Source: CAZIFG01 sp964539135 (lineage in GTDB: Bacteria; Margulisbacteria; Marinamargulisbacteria; GCA-2716485; CAZIFG01). Taken from it: a stretch of 53,177 bases of DNA. A program made the position numbers and the translations under genes. Shown piece by piece: positions 24,236-32,261 of this stretch. Where the stretch lies: the NCBI GenBank assembly GCA_964539135.1, contig CAZIFG010000013.1, positions 1 to 53,177 of the forward strand, read 5' to 3'. Positions within the stretch are counted from its first letter, which is position 1. Every line of letters begins with the position of its first letter. The notes beneath the pieces were generated by a model. That model saw nothing but the letters and a program-made list of their open reading frames with translations, did not search any database and was not told the DNA's origin.

Positions 24236-25686
24236 ACTTCACTTAATAATTGAATGTTTGTCCGTCTTCGCTCAAAATCCTCTTCTGTTTTAACAAATTC
24301 ATAGGCTTTGCAGTACTCAAAGGTGCCTTGAAGGTGGGCTGTGTTTTTATAGGATAAGAATCCGTTTGGGTTTTCTTGGATAAATTCAATGACTTTTTCA
24401 GTTTCAGATCCAAAGGTTTTGACTAAAGTTTCATATTGAATTTGTGTTAGGGGCGCTTTTTTTGACGCTTTTTGATATCGGTGTTCGCTTAATAATATAG
24501 ATAAGGGCATCTTTCCGCCGTAAAGGGGTCTATTTTTTGTTAAAGAGTGGAATTTGATTTCAGGGGTCAGGATGTTGCAGACCTTTTTGCTGATGGCTTC
24601 GGCCATTGATCTAAAGGTAGTGTACTTCCCGCCAATGAGTGTGATGAGATTGTTATCCACGATGATTTTATGCTCACGTGTTGCTGCAGATGCGGTAGCT
24701 TTCTTGCTTTTAATAAGCGGCCGCAATCCCGCAAAGCTGCTGATAACATTTTCTTGTGTTAATGCTGTTTTAAGATATAGATTTGCACTTTCAAGTAAGT
24801 AGTTTATATCCTCATTTGTGACACTGACATCGTCTGGATTGTAAGTGTAAAAGGTGTCTGTCGTACCAATAAGTGTTTGGCCATTCCAGGGAATGATAAA
24901 GAACACCCGATTATCGGTTTTTGTTGTGACCAAAAGGGCATGTTCTTGTGTTTGTTTTGGCACTACAATATGAACCCCCTTACTGAGAGAGAGTGTCTTT
25001 TTTGCCTTTGGTGTTTTGAGCTTCAAAATATGGTCGGCCCATGGGCCACAGGTATTAATATAGAGAGTTGCTGATAGAATATCTTTTTTGTGGGTTATTT
25101 TATCTGTGATCTGAATTTCATGGATTTTTTTTCGCCGTGTTTGGATTTTTTCTATTTCTGTGTAAGTGAAGATGTCTGCGCCTAAATCGTGGGCTTCTTT
25201 GGCACATTCAATGCAAATTCGGGCATCATCCATTTGGGCATCATAGTAAAGGGCGGCACTGGTTAAGCCTTCAGGATTTAAGTTAGGTTCTAGTTTCAGC
25301 GCTTCTTCTTTGCTTAAAAAACGATGGTGTTTTGTACTTTGAAAGCTGCTGAGGGCATCATAAAGCCAGAGGCCTATTTTGAGCTTCCACTTGGCATACT
25401 TGCCACCTTTATAAATGGGGATTAAAAAGGGGAGGGGCTGAACCAGATGGGGGGCATTTTTTAAGAGGCGTTCTCGTTCATGGCAAGCTTCAAATACCAA
25501 TTTTAAATTACCTTGTTCTAGGTATCTGAGTCCGCCATGGGCTAATTTAGAGGATGCGGAGCTGGTGCCACTTGCAAGATCATTTTTTTCAATTAAGGCG
25601 ACTTTAAATCCGCGTACGGCCATTTCCCTTGCAATGGCGCATCCATTAATTCCGCCGCCCATGATAATAACATCGTAGGATTTCAT
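24223..25686 (-). CDS. glpD: Glycerol-3-phosphate dehydrogenase (FAD)
   Basis: 487 residues from the second ATG (25686); a start at 25692 would add Met-Ser. Membrane-peripheral flavoenzyme oxidising glycerol 3-phosphate to DHAP and passing electrons to quinone. It has the FAD-binding MGGGINGCAIAREMAVRG, the signature SSKLAHGGLRYLEQG, YINTCGPWAD, FIIPWNGQTLIGTTDT, and the C-terminal GGKYTTFRSMA. The final ~110 residues are the usual GlpD C-terminal domain, whose coding DNA is duplicated at 22446-22616. TGG-TATACT lies just upstream and would start transcription a few bases before 25686. DHAP feeds TpiA. Confidence 0.95.
   Translation of the reverse strand: MKSYDVIIMGGGINGCAIAREMAVRGFKVALIEKNDLASGTSSASSKLAHGGLRYLEQGNLKLVFEACHERERLLKNAPHLVQPLPFLIPIYKGGKYAKWKLKIGLWLYDALSSFQSTKHHRFLSKEEALKLEPNLNPEGLTSAALYYDAQMDDARICIECAKEAHDLGADIFTYTEIEKIQTRRKKIHEIQITDKITHKKDILSATLYINTCGPWADHILKLKTPKAKKTLSLSKGVHIVVPKQTQEHALLVTTKTDNRVFFIIPWNGQTLIGTTDTFYTYNPDDVSVTNEDINYLLESANLYLKTALTQENVISSFAGLRPLIKSKKATASAATREHKIIVDNNLITLIGGKYTTFRSMAEAISKKVCNILTPEIKFHSLTKNRPLYGGKMPLSILLSEHRYQKASKKAPLTQIQYETLVKTFGSETEKVIEFIQENPNGFLSYKNTAHLQGTFEYCKAYEFVKTEEDFERRRTNIQLLSEVKTE
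24269..24338. repeat. 70-bp perfect direct repeat, right copy (within glpD)
   Basis: Lies inside the glpD coding region near its 3' end; identical to 22492-22561. See that entry. Confidence 0.92.
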
Positions 25687-25695
25687 ACTCATTTG

Positions 25696-25704
25696 AGTAT
25701 ACCA
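25696..25704 (-). promoter_or_regulatory. Extended -10 for glpD
   Basis: TGG-TATACT on the minus strand, three bases before ATG 25692 and nine before ATG 25686. The expected start site falls between them, favouring the inner ATG and a near-leaderless mRNA. Confidence 0.5.
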
Positions 25705-25760
25705 TTTTTTTTGAATGGCTTCTCTTTTTTTAACAAAGTGTAGAGCGTTTAGTGCCCCTG

Positions 25761-25769
25761 TGTTATACT
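25761..25769 (+). promoter_or_regulatory. Extended -10 for the accC-rib operon
   Basis: TGT-TATACT with no clear -35, about 36 nt before the accC GTG. It is followed by AAGGAG at 25793-25798, so this mRNA has a normal leader, unlike the divergent glpD. Confidence 0.5.
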
Positions 25770-25804
25770 GTTCGGGTCAAATTTAGGGTAATAAGGAGTC
25801 TTCA

Positions 25805-27148
25805 GTGTTTAGTAAAATTTTGATTGCGAATCGCGGCGAAATTGCTGTAAGAATTATTCGTGCATGCAAAGAACTTGAAATTTCATCTGTTGTTGTTTAT
25901 TCCGAAGTGGATAAAGACTCTCTCCCTGTTAAGTTGGCCGATGAAGCGATTTGCGTCGGGCCTGCTTCGCCTCAGAGCAGCTATTTACATATTCCGTCTA
26001 TTATTGCGGCAGCTGAAATTACAGGCGCTCAGGCCATTCATCCGGGTTATGGCTTTTTAGCTGAAAATGCTGATTTTAGTGAAATTTGTGCGGCCAATGG
26101 CATTGTCTTTATTGGGGCGTCTCCTGAAAATATTCGATTGATGGGAAATAAAAGTGAGGCTAAGAAAACGGCTCGGTTATACAATGTTCCGACAGTTCCA
26201 GGATCTAAAGGCATTGTTACTTCTGAAGAAGAATTACAAGATATTGCGAAGGAAACAGGGTATCCACTTTTAATTAAAGCCAGTGCAGGTGGTGGCGGTA
26301 GAGGCATGCGTGAAGTTCATTCTGAAGCCGATCTTTTGGATGCCTTTAGATTGGCGAGTAATGAAGCCTTATTATGTTTTGGTAATGGGGATTGTTATGT
26401 TGAGAAACTCATTCAAAACCCACGCCATGTCGAAATTCAAGTTTTAGCCGATAAGCGGGGGCATGCTATTCATTTGGGAGAGCGTGAATGTTCGATTCAA
26501 CGGCGTCACCAAAAATTGATTGAAGAAGCACCTTCTCCGGTTCTGACTCCCGAATTGAGAGAGCGTATGGGCGCTTCTGCCGTTGCTATTGCCAAGGGTA
26601 TTCAGTATCAAGGCGCTGGGACTGTAGAGTTTTTGGTTGATAAAAATGGGGATTATTATTTCATGGAGATGAATACGCGTATTCAAGTGGAACATCCTGT
26701 GACAGAGTTTGTCACAGGGGTTGATTTGGTGAAGCAGCAAATTAAAATTGCGTATACTGACGAATTGGATTTAGTTCAAAGTGACATTACCATTACAGGC
26801 CATTCTATGGAGTTTCGTATTAATGCAGAGGATTACAAGAAAGGCTTCATGCCTTGTCCAGGCCGTGTGAATTTATTTTTACCTCCGGGTGGTAAGGGTG
26901 TTCGAAATGATAGTTATGTTTACCCTGGATTTATGATTCCGCCTAATTATGATTCTTTGGTAGCCAAGCTTATTATTTGGGCACCGGATCGTTCAGAAGC
27001 CATTAAACGGGCGAGACGGGCTTTAGATGAGTATATTATTGATGGCATTGCGACAACTATTCCCTTTCATCAATGGATTTTGGATCATCCTAAATTTATT
27101 TCAGGTGATTTTGATACTCATTTTTTGGATCAGGAGCTGAATACATAA
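25805..27148 (+). CDS. accC: Biotin carboxylase subunit of acetyl-CoA carboxylase
   Basis: 447 residues, the standard length. ATP-grasp enzyme that carboxylates the biotin of AccB in the first step of fatty-acid synthesis. It has ILIANRGEIAVRIIRACKEL, HPGYGFLAENADF, the glycine-rich loop KASAGGGGRGMR, ERECSIQRRHQKLIEEAPS, EMNTRIQVEHPVTE and the C-terminal EFRINAED. The GTG start has AAGGAG six bases upstream. accB is not adjacent, which is unusual. nusB follows with no gap, so accC leads the nusB-ribE-ribBA-ribH transcript. It could belong to another biotin-dependent carboxylase, but the length and motifs favour AccC. Confidence 0.93.
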   Translation: MFSKILIANRGEIAVRIIRACKELEISSVVVYSEVDKDSLPVKLADEAICVGPASPQSSYLHIPSIIAAAEITGAQAIHPGYGFLAENADFSEICAANGIVFIGASPENIRLMGNKSEAKKTARLYNVPTVPGSKGIVTSEEELQDIAKETGYPLLIKASAGGGGRGMREVHSEADLLDAFRLASNEALLCFGNGDCYVEKLIQNPRHVEIQVLADKRGHAIHLGERECSIQRRHQKLIEEAPSPVLTPELRERMGASAVAIAKGIQYQGAGTVEFLVDKNGDYYFMEMNTRIQVEHPVTEFVTGVDLVKQQIKIAYTDELDLVQSDITITGHSMEFRINAEDYKKGFMPCPGRVNLFLPPGGKGVRNDSYVYPGFMIPPNYDSLVAKLIIWAPDRSEAIKRARRALDEYIIDGIATTIPFHQWILDHPKFISGDFDTHFLDQELNT

Positions 27149-27568
27149 ATGGGTAGACGTCATACAGGACGAAAGTTGGCCATGCAGGTTTTGTATCAAG
27201 CTCAGATCAGACAGGGAAAGCTTGAAGAAAGTATTGATGATTACATTCAGGAGGGTGCTTTTCATCAAGATACCAAGGATTGGGCTTCTTTTTTAGCACG
27301 TGGGGCCTGGGATTCTCGGGTTAAAGCAGATCCTTTGATTCAAGAGTATGCGATTGGATGGACTTTGGATCGTATTAATCCGGTGGATTTGAGTTTGCTT
27401 CGTTTGGCTTTTTTTGAACTTTTTGAAGGTAGTACGCCTGCCACTGTTGTGATTGACGAGGCCATTGAATTGTCTAAAAAATATTCAACAGATGATTCAG
27501 CTAAGTTTATTAATGGCATTTTGGGGTCTTATGTGGAGAAAGTGAGAGATGTTCACAGGGCTGATTGA
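27149..27568 (+). CDS. nusB: Transcription antitermination factor NusB
   Basis: 139 residues, all helical. It begins RRHTGRKLAMQVLYQ, the conserved NusB N-terminus, and has the C-terminal PATVVIDEAIELSKKYSTDDSAKFINGIL block, which is diagnostic. With NusE (S10) it binds boxA RNA and supports antitermination of rRNA operons. It starts at the base after the accC stop and overlaps ribE by 20 bases. Linkage of nusB to rib genes is common in bacteria, though ribH is the more usual direct neighbour. Confidence 0.95.
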   Translation: MGRRHTGRKLAMQVLYQAQIRQGKLEESIDDYIQEGAFHQDTKDWASFLARGAWDSRVKADPLIQEYAIGWTLDRINPVDLSLLRLAFFELFEGSTPATVVIDEAIELSKKYSTDDSAKFINGILGSYVEKVRDVHRAD

Positions 27569-28154
27569 AGGCCAAGGCCGTGTTCTTTCGTTTGAGTCTT
27601 TGGGGCTTGGAAGACGAATGGTGTTTTTTGCTCCAAATTTTTCTTTTTCTTTGGGTGAAAGTGTATCTGTAAATGGGGTGTGCTCCACTGTTTTGGATTT
27701 AAAAGAGAATACTTTTTCTGTGGACTATTTGAAGGAGACCTTAGATAAAACCACGATTGGATATTTGAAGGGGGGGGATTCGGTTAATTTGGAGCAGTCC
27801 GTTACGCCTTCTACACGTTTAGGGGGGCATGTTGTGACTGGGCATGTAGATACACGTGGACAGGTTTTAAGTCTTAAAGCGGAGGGGCCTTTTCATGAGG
27901 TGACTATTGAATATCCCCTGGCTTTTGCGCCGTTTTTAATTGAAAAAGGGTCTATTGCTTTGGATGGGATTTCGCTTACGGTGGTTAATCTTACCCAGAC
28001 CTCTTTTACAGTGCATATTATTCCACACACTTTTTCTGAGACGATTATTTCTACCTATTCTGTTGGGCGTGAGGTTAATTTAGAATTTGATCCTATGGGA
28101 AAATATTTACATCGTTTTATGACTGTCTTGCCTGCGGGATTAAAAAAGGAGTAG
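27549..28154 (+). CDS. ribE: Riboflavin synthase, alpha chain
   Basis: 201 residues with the internal duplication typical of the family: two lumazine-binding halves, each with an FTVHI/FSVDY-type strand. It starts MFTGLIEGQG, followed by SVSVNGVCSTV, RLGGHVVTGHVDT in half one, and GSIALDGISLTVV with NLEFDPMGKYLHR in half two. It dismutates two 6,7-dimethyl-8-ribityllumazine molecules to riboflavin. The start lies inside nusB, so translation is coupled. No FMN riboswitch is possible directly upstream given the overlap. Confidence 0.96.
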   Translation: MFTGLIEGQGRVLSFESLGLGRRMVFFAPNFSFSLGESVSVNGVCSTVLDLKENTFSVDYLKETLDKTTIGYLKGGDSVNLEQSVTPSTRLGGHVVTGHVDTRGQVLSLKAEGPFHEVTIEYPLAFAPFLIEKGSIALDGISLTVVNLTQTSFTVHIIPHTFSETIISTYSVGREVNLEFDPMGKYLHRFMTVLPAGLKKE

Positions 28155-28156
28155 TT

Positions 28157-29236
28157 ATGTCTGTGTTTGCCTCTATTGAAGATGCGATTAATGAAATTGC
28201 CAATGGCCGCATGGTGATTGTTGTGGATGATGAAGACCGTGAAAATGAGGGTGATTTGGTCATGGCGGCTCATTTTGTAACGCCTGATGCTATTAATTTT
28301 ATGATCAAATATGGAAAAGGCCTTGTTTGCGTGCCTGTGACAGATCAGATTTTAGATCGTTTTGATATTGAGGATATGGTTAAGGACAATCAAGAGTCTA
28401 TGAAGACAGCCTTTACAGTTTCTATTGAAGCTGCCCGTCATCATGGCGTGACAACCGGCATTTCAGCGGCAGATCGGGCAAAAACCATACAGGTTTTTAT
28501 TGATTCGGCTTCTACCAATCATGATATCGTAACGCCTGGGCATATTTTCCCCTTAAGAGCCAGAGAAATGGGGGTTTTAAAACGAGCGGGACACACAGAA
28601 GCTGCTGTAGATTTGGCACGCCTAGCGGGCTTATCTCCAGCGGGGGTTATTTGTGAAATTATTCATGAAAATGGGGAAATGGCACGTATTCCAGATTTAA
28701 TTCCTTTTGCTGCAGAACACGGGTTGAAGCTTGTTACTATTCAAGATTTAATTAAATATCGTATTCAGAAGGAGTGTTTTATTGAGCGGCTAAATGAAAC
28801 GTCTGTGGATACTCGTTTTGGCAGCTTTAAGTTATTTACCTATTCAGATGTGATTACGGGCGCTACGCATTTGGCTTTTATTAAAGGAACGCCTCAGCCG
28901 AATGTGCCCTTTTTGGTTCGTATTCAACAAGAATCTACCTTGTCCGATGTTTTTTCAGGCTTGGTGGATGATTTAGGGTCTCGTTTGTACCATGCTTTTG
29001 AATGTATTGGATGTGAAGAGGCTGGGGCTTTTTTATACATGCGACGTGATTTGGATAGGACTTTATCCTTATCCCCTCGTTCTACGCCTTCTACAGAAGT
29101 GAGAGAGTATGGTGTTGGCGCTCAAATTCTGTTAGACTTAGGTATTAAGGAATTGAAACTATTGACATCTAAGCCGGCTAAGGTGGTAGGATTAGAGGGA
29201 TTTGGGATTCATATTTCTGAGATGGTACCATTTTAA
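28157..29236 (+). CDS. ribBA: 3,4-dihydroxy-2-butanone 4-phosphate synthase with degenerate GTP cyclohydrolase II domain
   Basis: 359 residues. The N-terminal DHBP synthase (1-200) is intact: VVDDEDRENEGDLV for substrate and metal, HHGVTTGISAADRA, and the RAGHTEAAVDLARLAG segment. The C-terminal half has the GCHII fold, ending VREYGVGAQILLDLGI and VVGLEGFGIHISE. It lacks the zinc cysteines (family CLTGDVFGSLRCDCG reads STLSDVFSGLVDDLG here), and the EGRGIGL loop reads DRTLSL. It is therefore a RibB with an inactive RibA-like domain, as in many proteobacteria, and GTP ring opening must come from another gene. AAGGAG overlaps the ribE end. Confidence 0.93.
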   Translation: MSVFASIEDAINEIANGRMVIVVDDEDRENEGDLVMAAHFVTPDAINFMIKYGKGLVCVPVTDQILDRFDIEDMVKDNQESMKTAFTVSIEAARHHGVTTGISAADRAKTIQVFIDSASTNHDIVTPGHIFPLRAREMGVLKRAGHTEAAVDLARLAGLSPAGVICEIIHENGEMARIPDLIPFAAEHGLKLVTIQDLIKYRIQKECFIERLNETSVDTRFGSFKLFTYSDVITGATHLAFIKGTPQPNVPFLVRIQQESTLSDVFSGLVDDLGSRLYHAFECIGCEEAGAFLYMRRDLDRTLSLSPRSTPSTEVREYGVGAQILLDLGIKELKLLTSKPAKVVGLEGFGIHISEMVPF

Positions 29237-29254
29237 CTTAAGGAGTATAGGGTT

Positions 29255-29713
29255 ATGACGTCGTATCAGGGGACATATTTAGGACAAGGCATTTCTGTCG
29301 GTATTGTTGTGGCGCGTTTTAATGAGTTTATTACTACGTCATTACTGTCAGGGGCGGTGTATGCTTTAGCGCGTATGGGTTCAGAACCGCCTGTTATTGT
29401 GCATGTTCCAGGTGCTTTTGAACTCCCTTTTGCAGTTCAGACCTTAATGGAAAAAGATAAAAAGATTGATGCCGTTATTGCTTTAGGTGCGGTGATTCGA
29501 GGGGCGACACCTCATTTTGATTATGTATGTTCTCAGTGTGCTTCCGGCCTTCAATCTCTTCAGCTTTCCTTGAAAAAACCTGTTATTTTTGGGGTGTTGA
29601 CCACGGACACTATTGAGCAGGCCATTGAAAGGGCAGGGACCAAAGCGGGTAATAAGGGTGCGGATGCGGCGTATGCGGCTATTGAAATGGTGACGCTGTC
29701 TCGATCTCTTTAG
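29255..29713 (+). CDS. ribH: 6,7-dimethyl-8-ribityllumazine synthase
   Basis: 152 residues, complete. Condenses DHBP (from RibB) with the aminouracil to form lumazine, the RibE substrate; the family builds 60-mer or pentamer shells. It has VARFNEFITTSLLSGA, the VPGAFELPFAVQ phosphate/substrate motif, ALGAVIRGATPHFDYV with the catalytic His, and FGVLTTDTIEQAIERAGTK. It is the last gene of the accC-to-ribH operon, with TAAGGAG before the ATG. ribD is not in the window. Confidence 0.96.
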   Translation: MTSYQGTYLGQGISVGIVVARFNEFITTSLLSGAVYALARMGSEPPVIVHVPGAFELPFAVQTLMEKDKKIDAVIALGAVIRGATPHFDYVCSQCASGLQSLQLSLKKPVIFGVLTTDTIEQAIERAGTKAGNKGADAAYAAIEMVTLSRSL

Positions 29714-29732
29714 GCGTTTTGCAACAGCTTTG

Positions 29733-30317
29733 TTATAGATCTAAAAGTGTAGATTCTGAAAGGCTAATTTTGATATAAATATCAAAAATATCTTCTTGTA
29801 TGGTGGGTTCGATTTTAATGCCCAGTTTGGCATTGTAATCTTTAATGATAGAAATAATACCGACGCCTGAACCGCTTGATTTTTCATTTAGAGCATTTTT
29901 TTCAATTTGAGCTAAAAACAAACTTTCTATGTCGTTGTTTTGGATGGATTCAATGAGTTGATGGATATCTTCTACATTTTTTCTTTTTGCGAGGTTTACC
30001 GTTTCCAGTGTGATTTCATCTTTGTATTTTTTAAGTGTAATATTGACGAGTTTATTTTTGTCGGCTGTAAATTTGATGGCATTTTCCAGTAATTCATTGG
30101 CGATGGTTGAAATAACAGATTCTATTTTTTCTTTTTCTTTAAAACTATGTGCTTGATAGTTTCCAAAAAAATTGGCAATTAAGCCACATTTATCCCAATT
30201 TTTTTCGGTGTTGTTTCCGATGAGTTCTAAGGGGATGACGAAATCCATGCTCAGTTCTGCATCTAATGTTTTTTCGGTTTCTTTTTCGGCGTATAATCCA
30301 AATTGTGTGAGTTGCAT
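29733..30317 (-). CDS. slr1658-type histidine-kinase-like ATPase regulator
   Basis: 194 residues. A GHKL ATPase core is visible: the N box ANELLENAIKF, and later the glycine-rich GSGVGIISIIKDY. There is no dimerisation/phosphoacceptor His domain. It resembles the slr1658 superfamily, found in cyanobacteria and other phyla next to a STAS protein of slr1659 type, exactly as here. By analogy with anti-sigma kinases such as SpoIIAB/RsbW, it may phosphorylate the STAS partner's serine or bind its target in a partner switch. AGGAG precedes the start; ten bases separate it from the STAS gene upstream. Confidence 0.75.
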   Translation of the reverse strand: MQLTQFGLYAEKETEKTLDAELSMDFVIPLELIGNNTEKNWDKCGLIANFFGNYQAHSFKEKEKIESVISTIANELLENAIKFTADKNKLVNITLKKYKDEITLETVNLAKRKNVEDIHQLIESIQNNDIESLFLAQIEKNALNEKSSGSGVGIISIIKDYNAKLGIKIEPTIQEDIFDIYIKISLSESTLLDL

Positions 30318-30327
30318 GTGCTCACTC

Positions 30328-30657
30328 CTATTCGATGGTAACCGTAATAAGAGGACTTAGTTTTTCAAAGGATTTGAGACCCTTTGCTTGCCAAGGGATT
30401 TCCTCACTTGCGAGTAGTTTTATTTTTTTATTGAGCGTTCTGCTTGTGATCAGTAACTTTCCTAAAGATGAAATGCCCGAGCTGTTCATGAATTTGACTG
30501 CTTTTAAATCAATGACAAATTCTTCGGATGCCGCACTCATTTTAGTGACGATATCTTCGAAATACTGTTTGTAGTGATCTGGGGATTGGAATCTAAATGT
30601 CCCTTCTAGGGTGACATAATGGTCATTTTTAAAGCTTAAACTGTAATCTAGATTCAT
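30328..30657 (-). CDS. slr1659-type STAS domain regulator
   Basis: 109 residues forming one STAS domain. The candidate phosphorylated serine lies in KFMNSSGISSLGK, as in SpoIIAA-like proteins. The later SEEIPWQAKGLKSF segment is characteristic of the slr1659 superfamily as I remember it. It is first of the pair with the GHKL ATPase and has AAGGGG before ATG. SpoIIE-type phosphatases encoded at 34864-37014 and 50067-50990 are candidate enzymes for its dephosphorylation, but the sequence alone does not prove pairing. Confidence 0.8.
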   Translation of the reverse strand: MNLDYSLSFKNDHYVTLEGTFRFQSPDHYKQYFEDIVTKMSAASEEFVIDLKAVKFMNSSGISSLGKLLITSRTLNKKIKLLASEEIPWQAKGLKSFEKLSPLITVTIE

Positions 30658-30691
30658 GTCACTAACCCCTTTGTGCTGTGTTTCTCTTTTT

Positions 30692-31405
30692 TTATACCCT
30701 GAGTTGTATTCCTTTAAACATTTTTTTATCTAAAATGGGATCGATTTTTGTTTTTTCGCCTTCGTAGACTAAAGAAAGTTCAAAATTGCTATCATTATAA
30801 ATGATTTGCATTTGATGTCCATTTAATTTTGGATAGGGGACTGAATTTTTAAATATAAAATCAGTATTATGGAAATTAAACCGGTGAGGCCATTTGATCT
30901 GAAGCAGGGTTTTGGCCTTCCATTTTGTAATGGCTTCATGTTGTGTCCATGCTTTAAAAAAAGCGGCATTTGTGTCTTTTTCGTCCATCATGGAATGGTG
31001 GTTTTCAGCGCTAAAGATTCGTTTGCTGATTTCTTGATATAAAAAACGGGTTTTCTTTTTTTCTATATCAATTCCCAAGGGGGTGGCTCCTATTGCAAGG
31101 CCCCCCAATGATTCGCTGTGGCTTAGATTAAAATAAAAAGGGGATTCTATTTTGGGGTAAATGAGTTTTGGTTTTCCAGTTTTACTGGTTATAAATTGTA
31201 GCGCTTGAGGGGGGCATTTTAAATGCTCGGCAATTATTTTTTTTCGATGATATAAGGTTTCTATTTTGCGCCGCCTCGCAACAGTCCCATTTTCTATGTT
31301 TTTATATTCATGTGGGCACAAGACTTTGTATAGGCACTCTTTTTCAATGGGTGTCTCAAGACTAAAAAAATAGAGATAAATTGGGTTTGATTCTAAATTA
31401 ACCAA
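30692..31405 (-). CDS. 4'-phosphopantetheinyl transferase (Sfp type)
   Basis: 237 residues. Transfers phosphopantetheine from CoA to carrier proteins. It has FYFNLSHSESLGGLAIG, the Mg-binding Asp and Glu of GIDIEKK, and AWTQHEAITKW, matching the WTxKEAxxK motif with His for the usual Lys/Arg. The start is TTG at 31405, overlapping the XRE gene stop by eight bases, so translation is likely coupled to the regulator. No polyketide or peptide synthetase is in the window, so the target is either the fatty-acid ACP or a cluster elsewhere. Confidence 0.85.
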   Translation of the reverse strand: MVNLESNPIYLYFFSLETPIEKECLYKVLCPHEYKNIENGTVARRRKIETLYHRKKIIAEHLKCPPQALQFITSKTGKPKLIYPKIESPFYFNLSHSESLGGLAIGATPLGIDIEKKKTRFLYQEISKRIFSAENHHSMMDEKDTNAAFFKAWTQHEAITKWKAKTLLQIKWPHRFNFHNTDFIFKNSVPYPKLNGHQMQIIYNDSNFELSLVYEGEKTKIDPILDKKMFKGIQLRV

Positions 31406-32150
31406 TGACCAGTTTTTTTTCGATTACGGGTTCTGTGCTTTCATTTAACTCAATGCCAATGACACTTCTTATCCCATATCCTGATTCCCATATTGTTTGG
31501 GCATTTGAATTCAGTGTCGGAAAGCTGTTTCGGATTGCTCTGGATGTCATTACTTTTAACCCATTAATACAATCCCCCACGGTTAAATGCGTTGGGATGC
31601 TTAGGGTGGCTTCTAAGGCATTTTTTGTGATGACTAATTCTCGAAGCTCAATATCCATTTCTGTGATGGCTTTTTCACATAGCTTATGAATTTCTGTCAC
31701 ATTTTTTTCATTAAAATCACCACTATTTGTGCTTAATACCCATTGCACTTTGTACCAACAATCTTCTACCACGGCGTCAATGGGACGTGCAATGGCGCTG
31801 GGTTCTGAGGGGACTCTTTTATTTTCGAGCGGGCTACTGGTGTGTAAAATTCTATAGAGGTCCCAATTGGTATGAATACGATCTTTAAAGGCTAGCCACA
31901 AAAACGTATATCTTTCTTGAGGCGTTGCTTTGAGGACTTCTAAAATTTTGAGTAGGTATTCTAATTTGGGTGGGGTTGTGTTCCCTTTTTGTTTTTCAAC
32001 ACGGTCAATATATTGACGTGTTGCGCCTAAAATCTCTCCAATTTTTCCTTGGGTGATTTTTTTAGGTCTTACTTTTAAACGCAGTTGTCTTAGATAAGAA
32101 CCAAAGTTCTTTATTTCATCATTTTTGCTCATAATGGAGCAGTTTACCAT
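31398..32150 (-). CDS. XRE regulator fused to a catalytically dead TnpA (Y1)-like domain
   Basis: 250 residues. Residues ~15-75 are a Cro/CI-type helix-turn-helix (ITQGKIGEILGATRQYIDRVEKQ). After a linker, residues ~130-233 follow the layout of IS200/TnpA Y1 transposases. A first strand CWYKVQWVLS is followed by a helix, then ELVITKNALEATLSIP where the HUH motif (DHVHLLVSxPP) should be, then the helix CINGLKVMTSRAIRNSFP (family LKGxSSRxLxxxFP), then IWESGYGIRSVIG (family LWSPGYFVSTVG). Both HUH histidines are replaced (Ala178, Glu180), and no C-terminal Tyr helix follows. I infer a domesticated DNA-binding domain. It is translated with the PPTase gene. Two possible starts exist (32150, 32132). 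Confidence 0.75.
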   Translation of the reverse strand: MVNCSIMSKNDEIKNFGSYLRQLRLKVRPKKITQGKIGEILGATRQYIDRVEKQKGNTTPPKLEYLLKILEVLKATPQERYTFLWLAFKDRIHTNWDLYRILHTSSPLENKRVPSEPSAIARPIDAVVEDCWYKVQWVLSTNSGDFNEKNVTEIHKLCEKAITEMDIELRELVITKNALEATLSIPTHLTVGDCINGLKVMTSRAIRNSFPTLNSNAQTIWESGYGIRSVIGIELNESTEPVIEKKLVIG

Positions 32151-32225
32151 CTTTTTGTTATGTTTGCAATTGACAAATTTTTCTTTATTTCTTTTTTATT
32201 TTCTCATAAAAAAAAGGGTAGAGGA

Positions 32226-32249
32226 AAGCCCCTCTAAAAAGAGGGGCTT
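32226..32249 (-). terminator. Hairpin terminator after lemA
   Basis: A perfect 10-bp stem AAGCCCCTCT/AGAGGGGCTT with an AAAA loop, 13 nt after the lemA stop on the minus strand. A run of eight T follows, about 11 nt beyond the stem. The delayed T run makes it slightly atypical. Confidence 0.6.
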
Positions 32250-32261
32250 AGGGGGTGTGTT

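Noticed and set aside
27549..28154. FMN riboswitch before the riboflavin genes
   Set aside because: ribE starts inside nusB and no aptamer-like conserved elements are visible in the leader of accC.
31398..32150. Degraded IS200-type insertion sequence
   Set aside because: The Y1-like part is in frame behind a helix-turn-helix, the gene is intact, and no IS ends or subterminal hairpins are seen.
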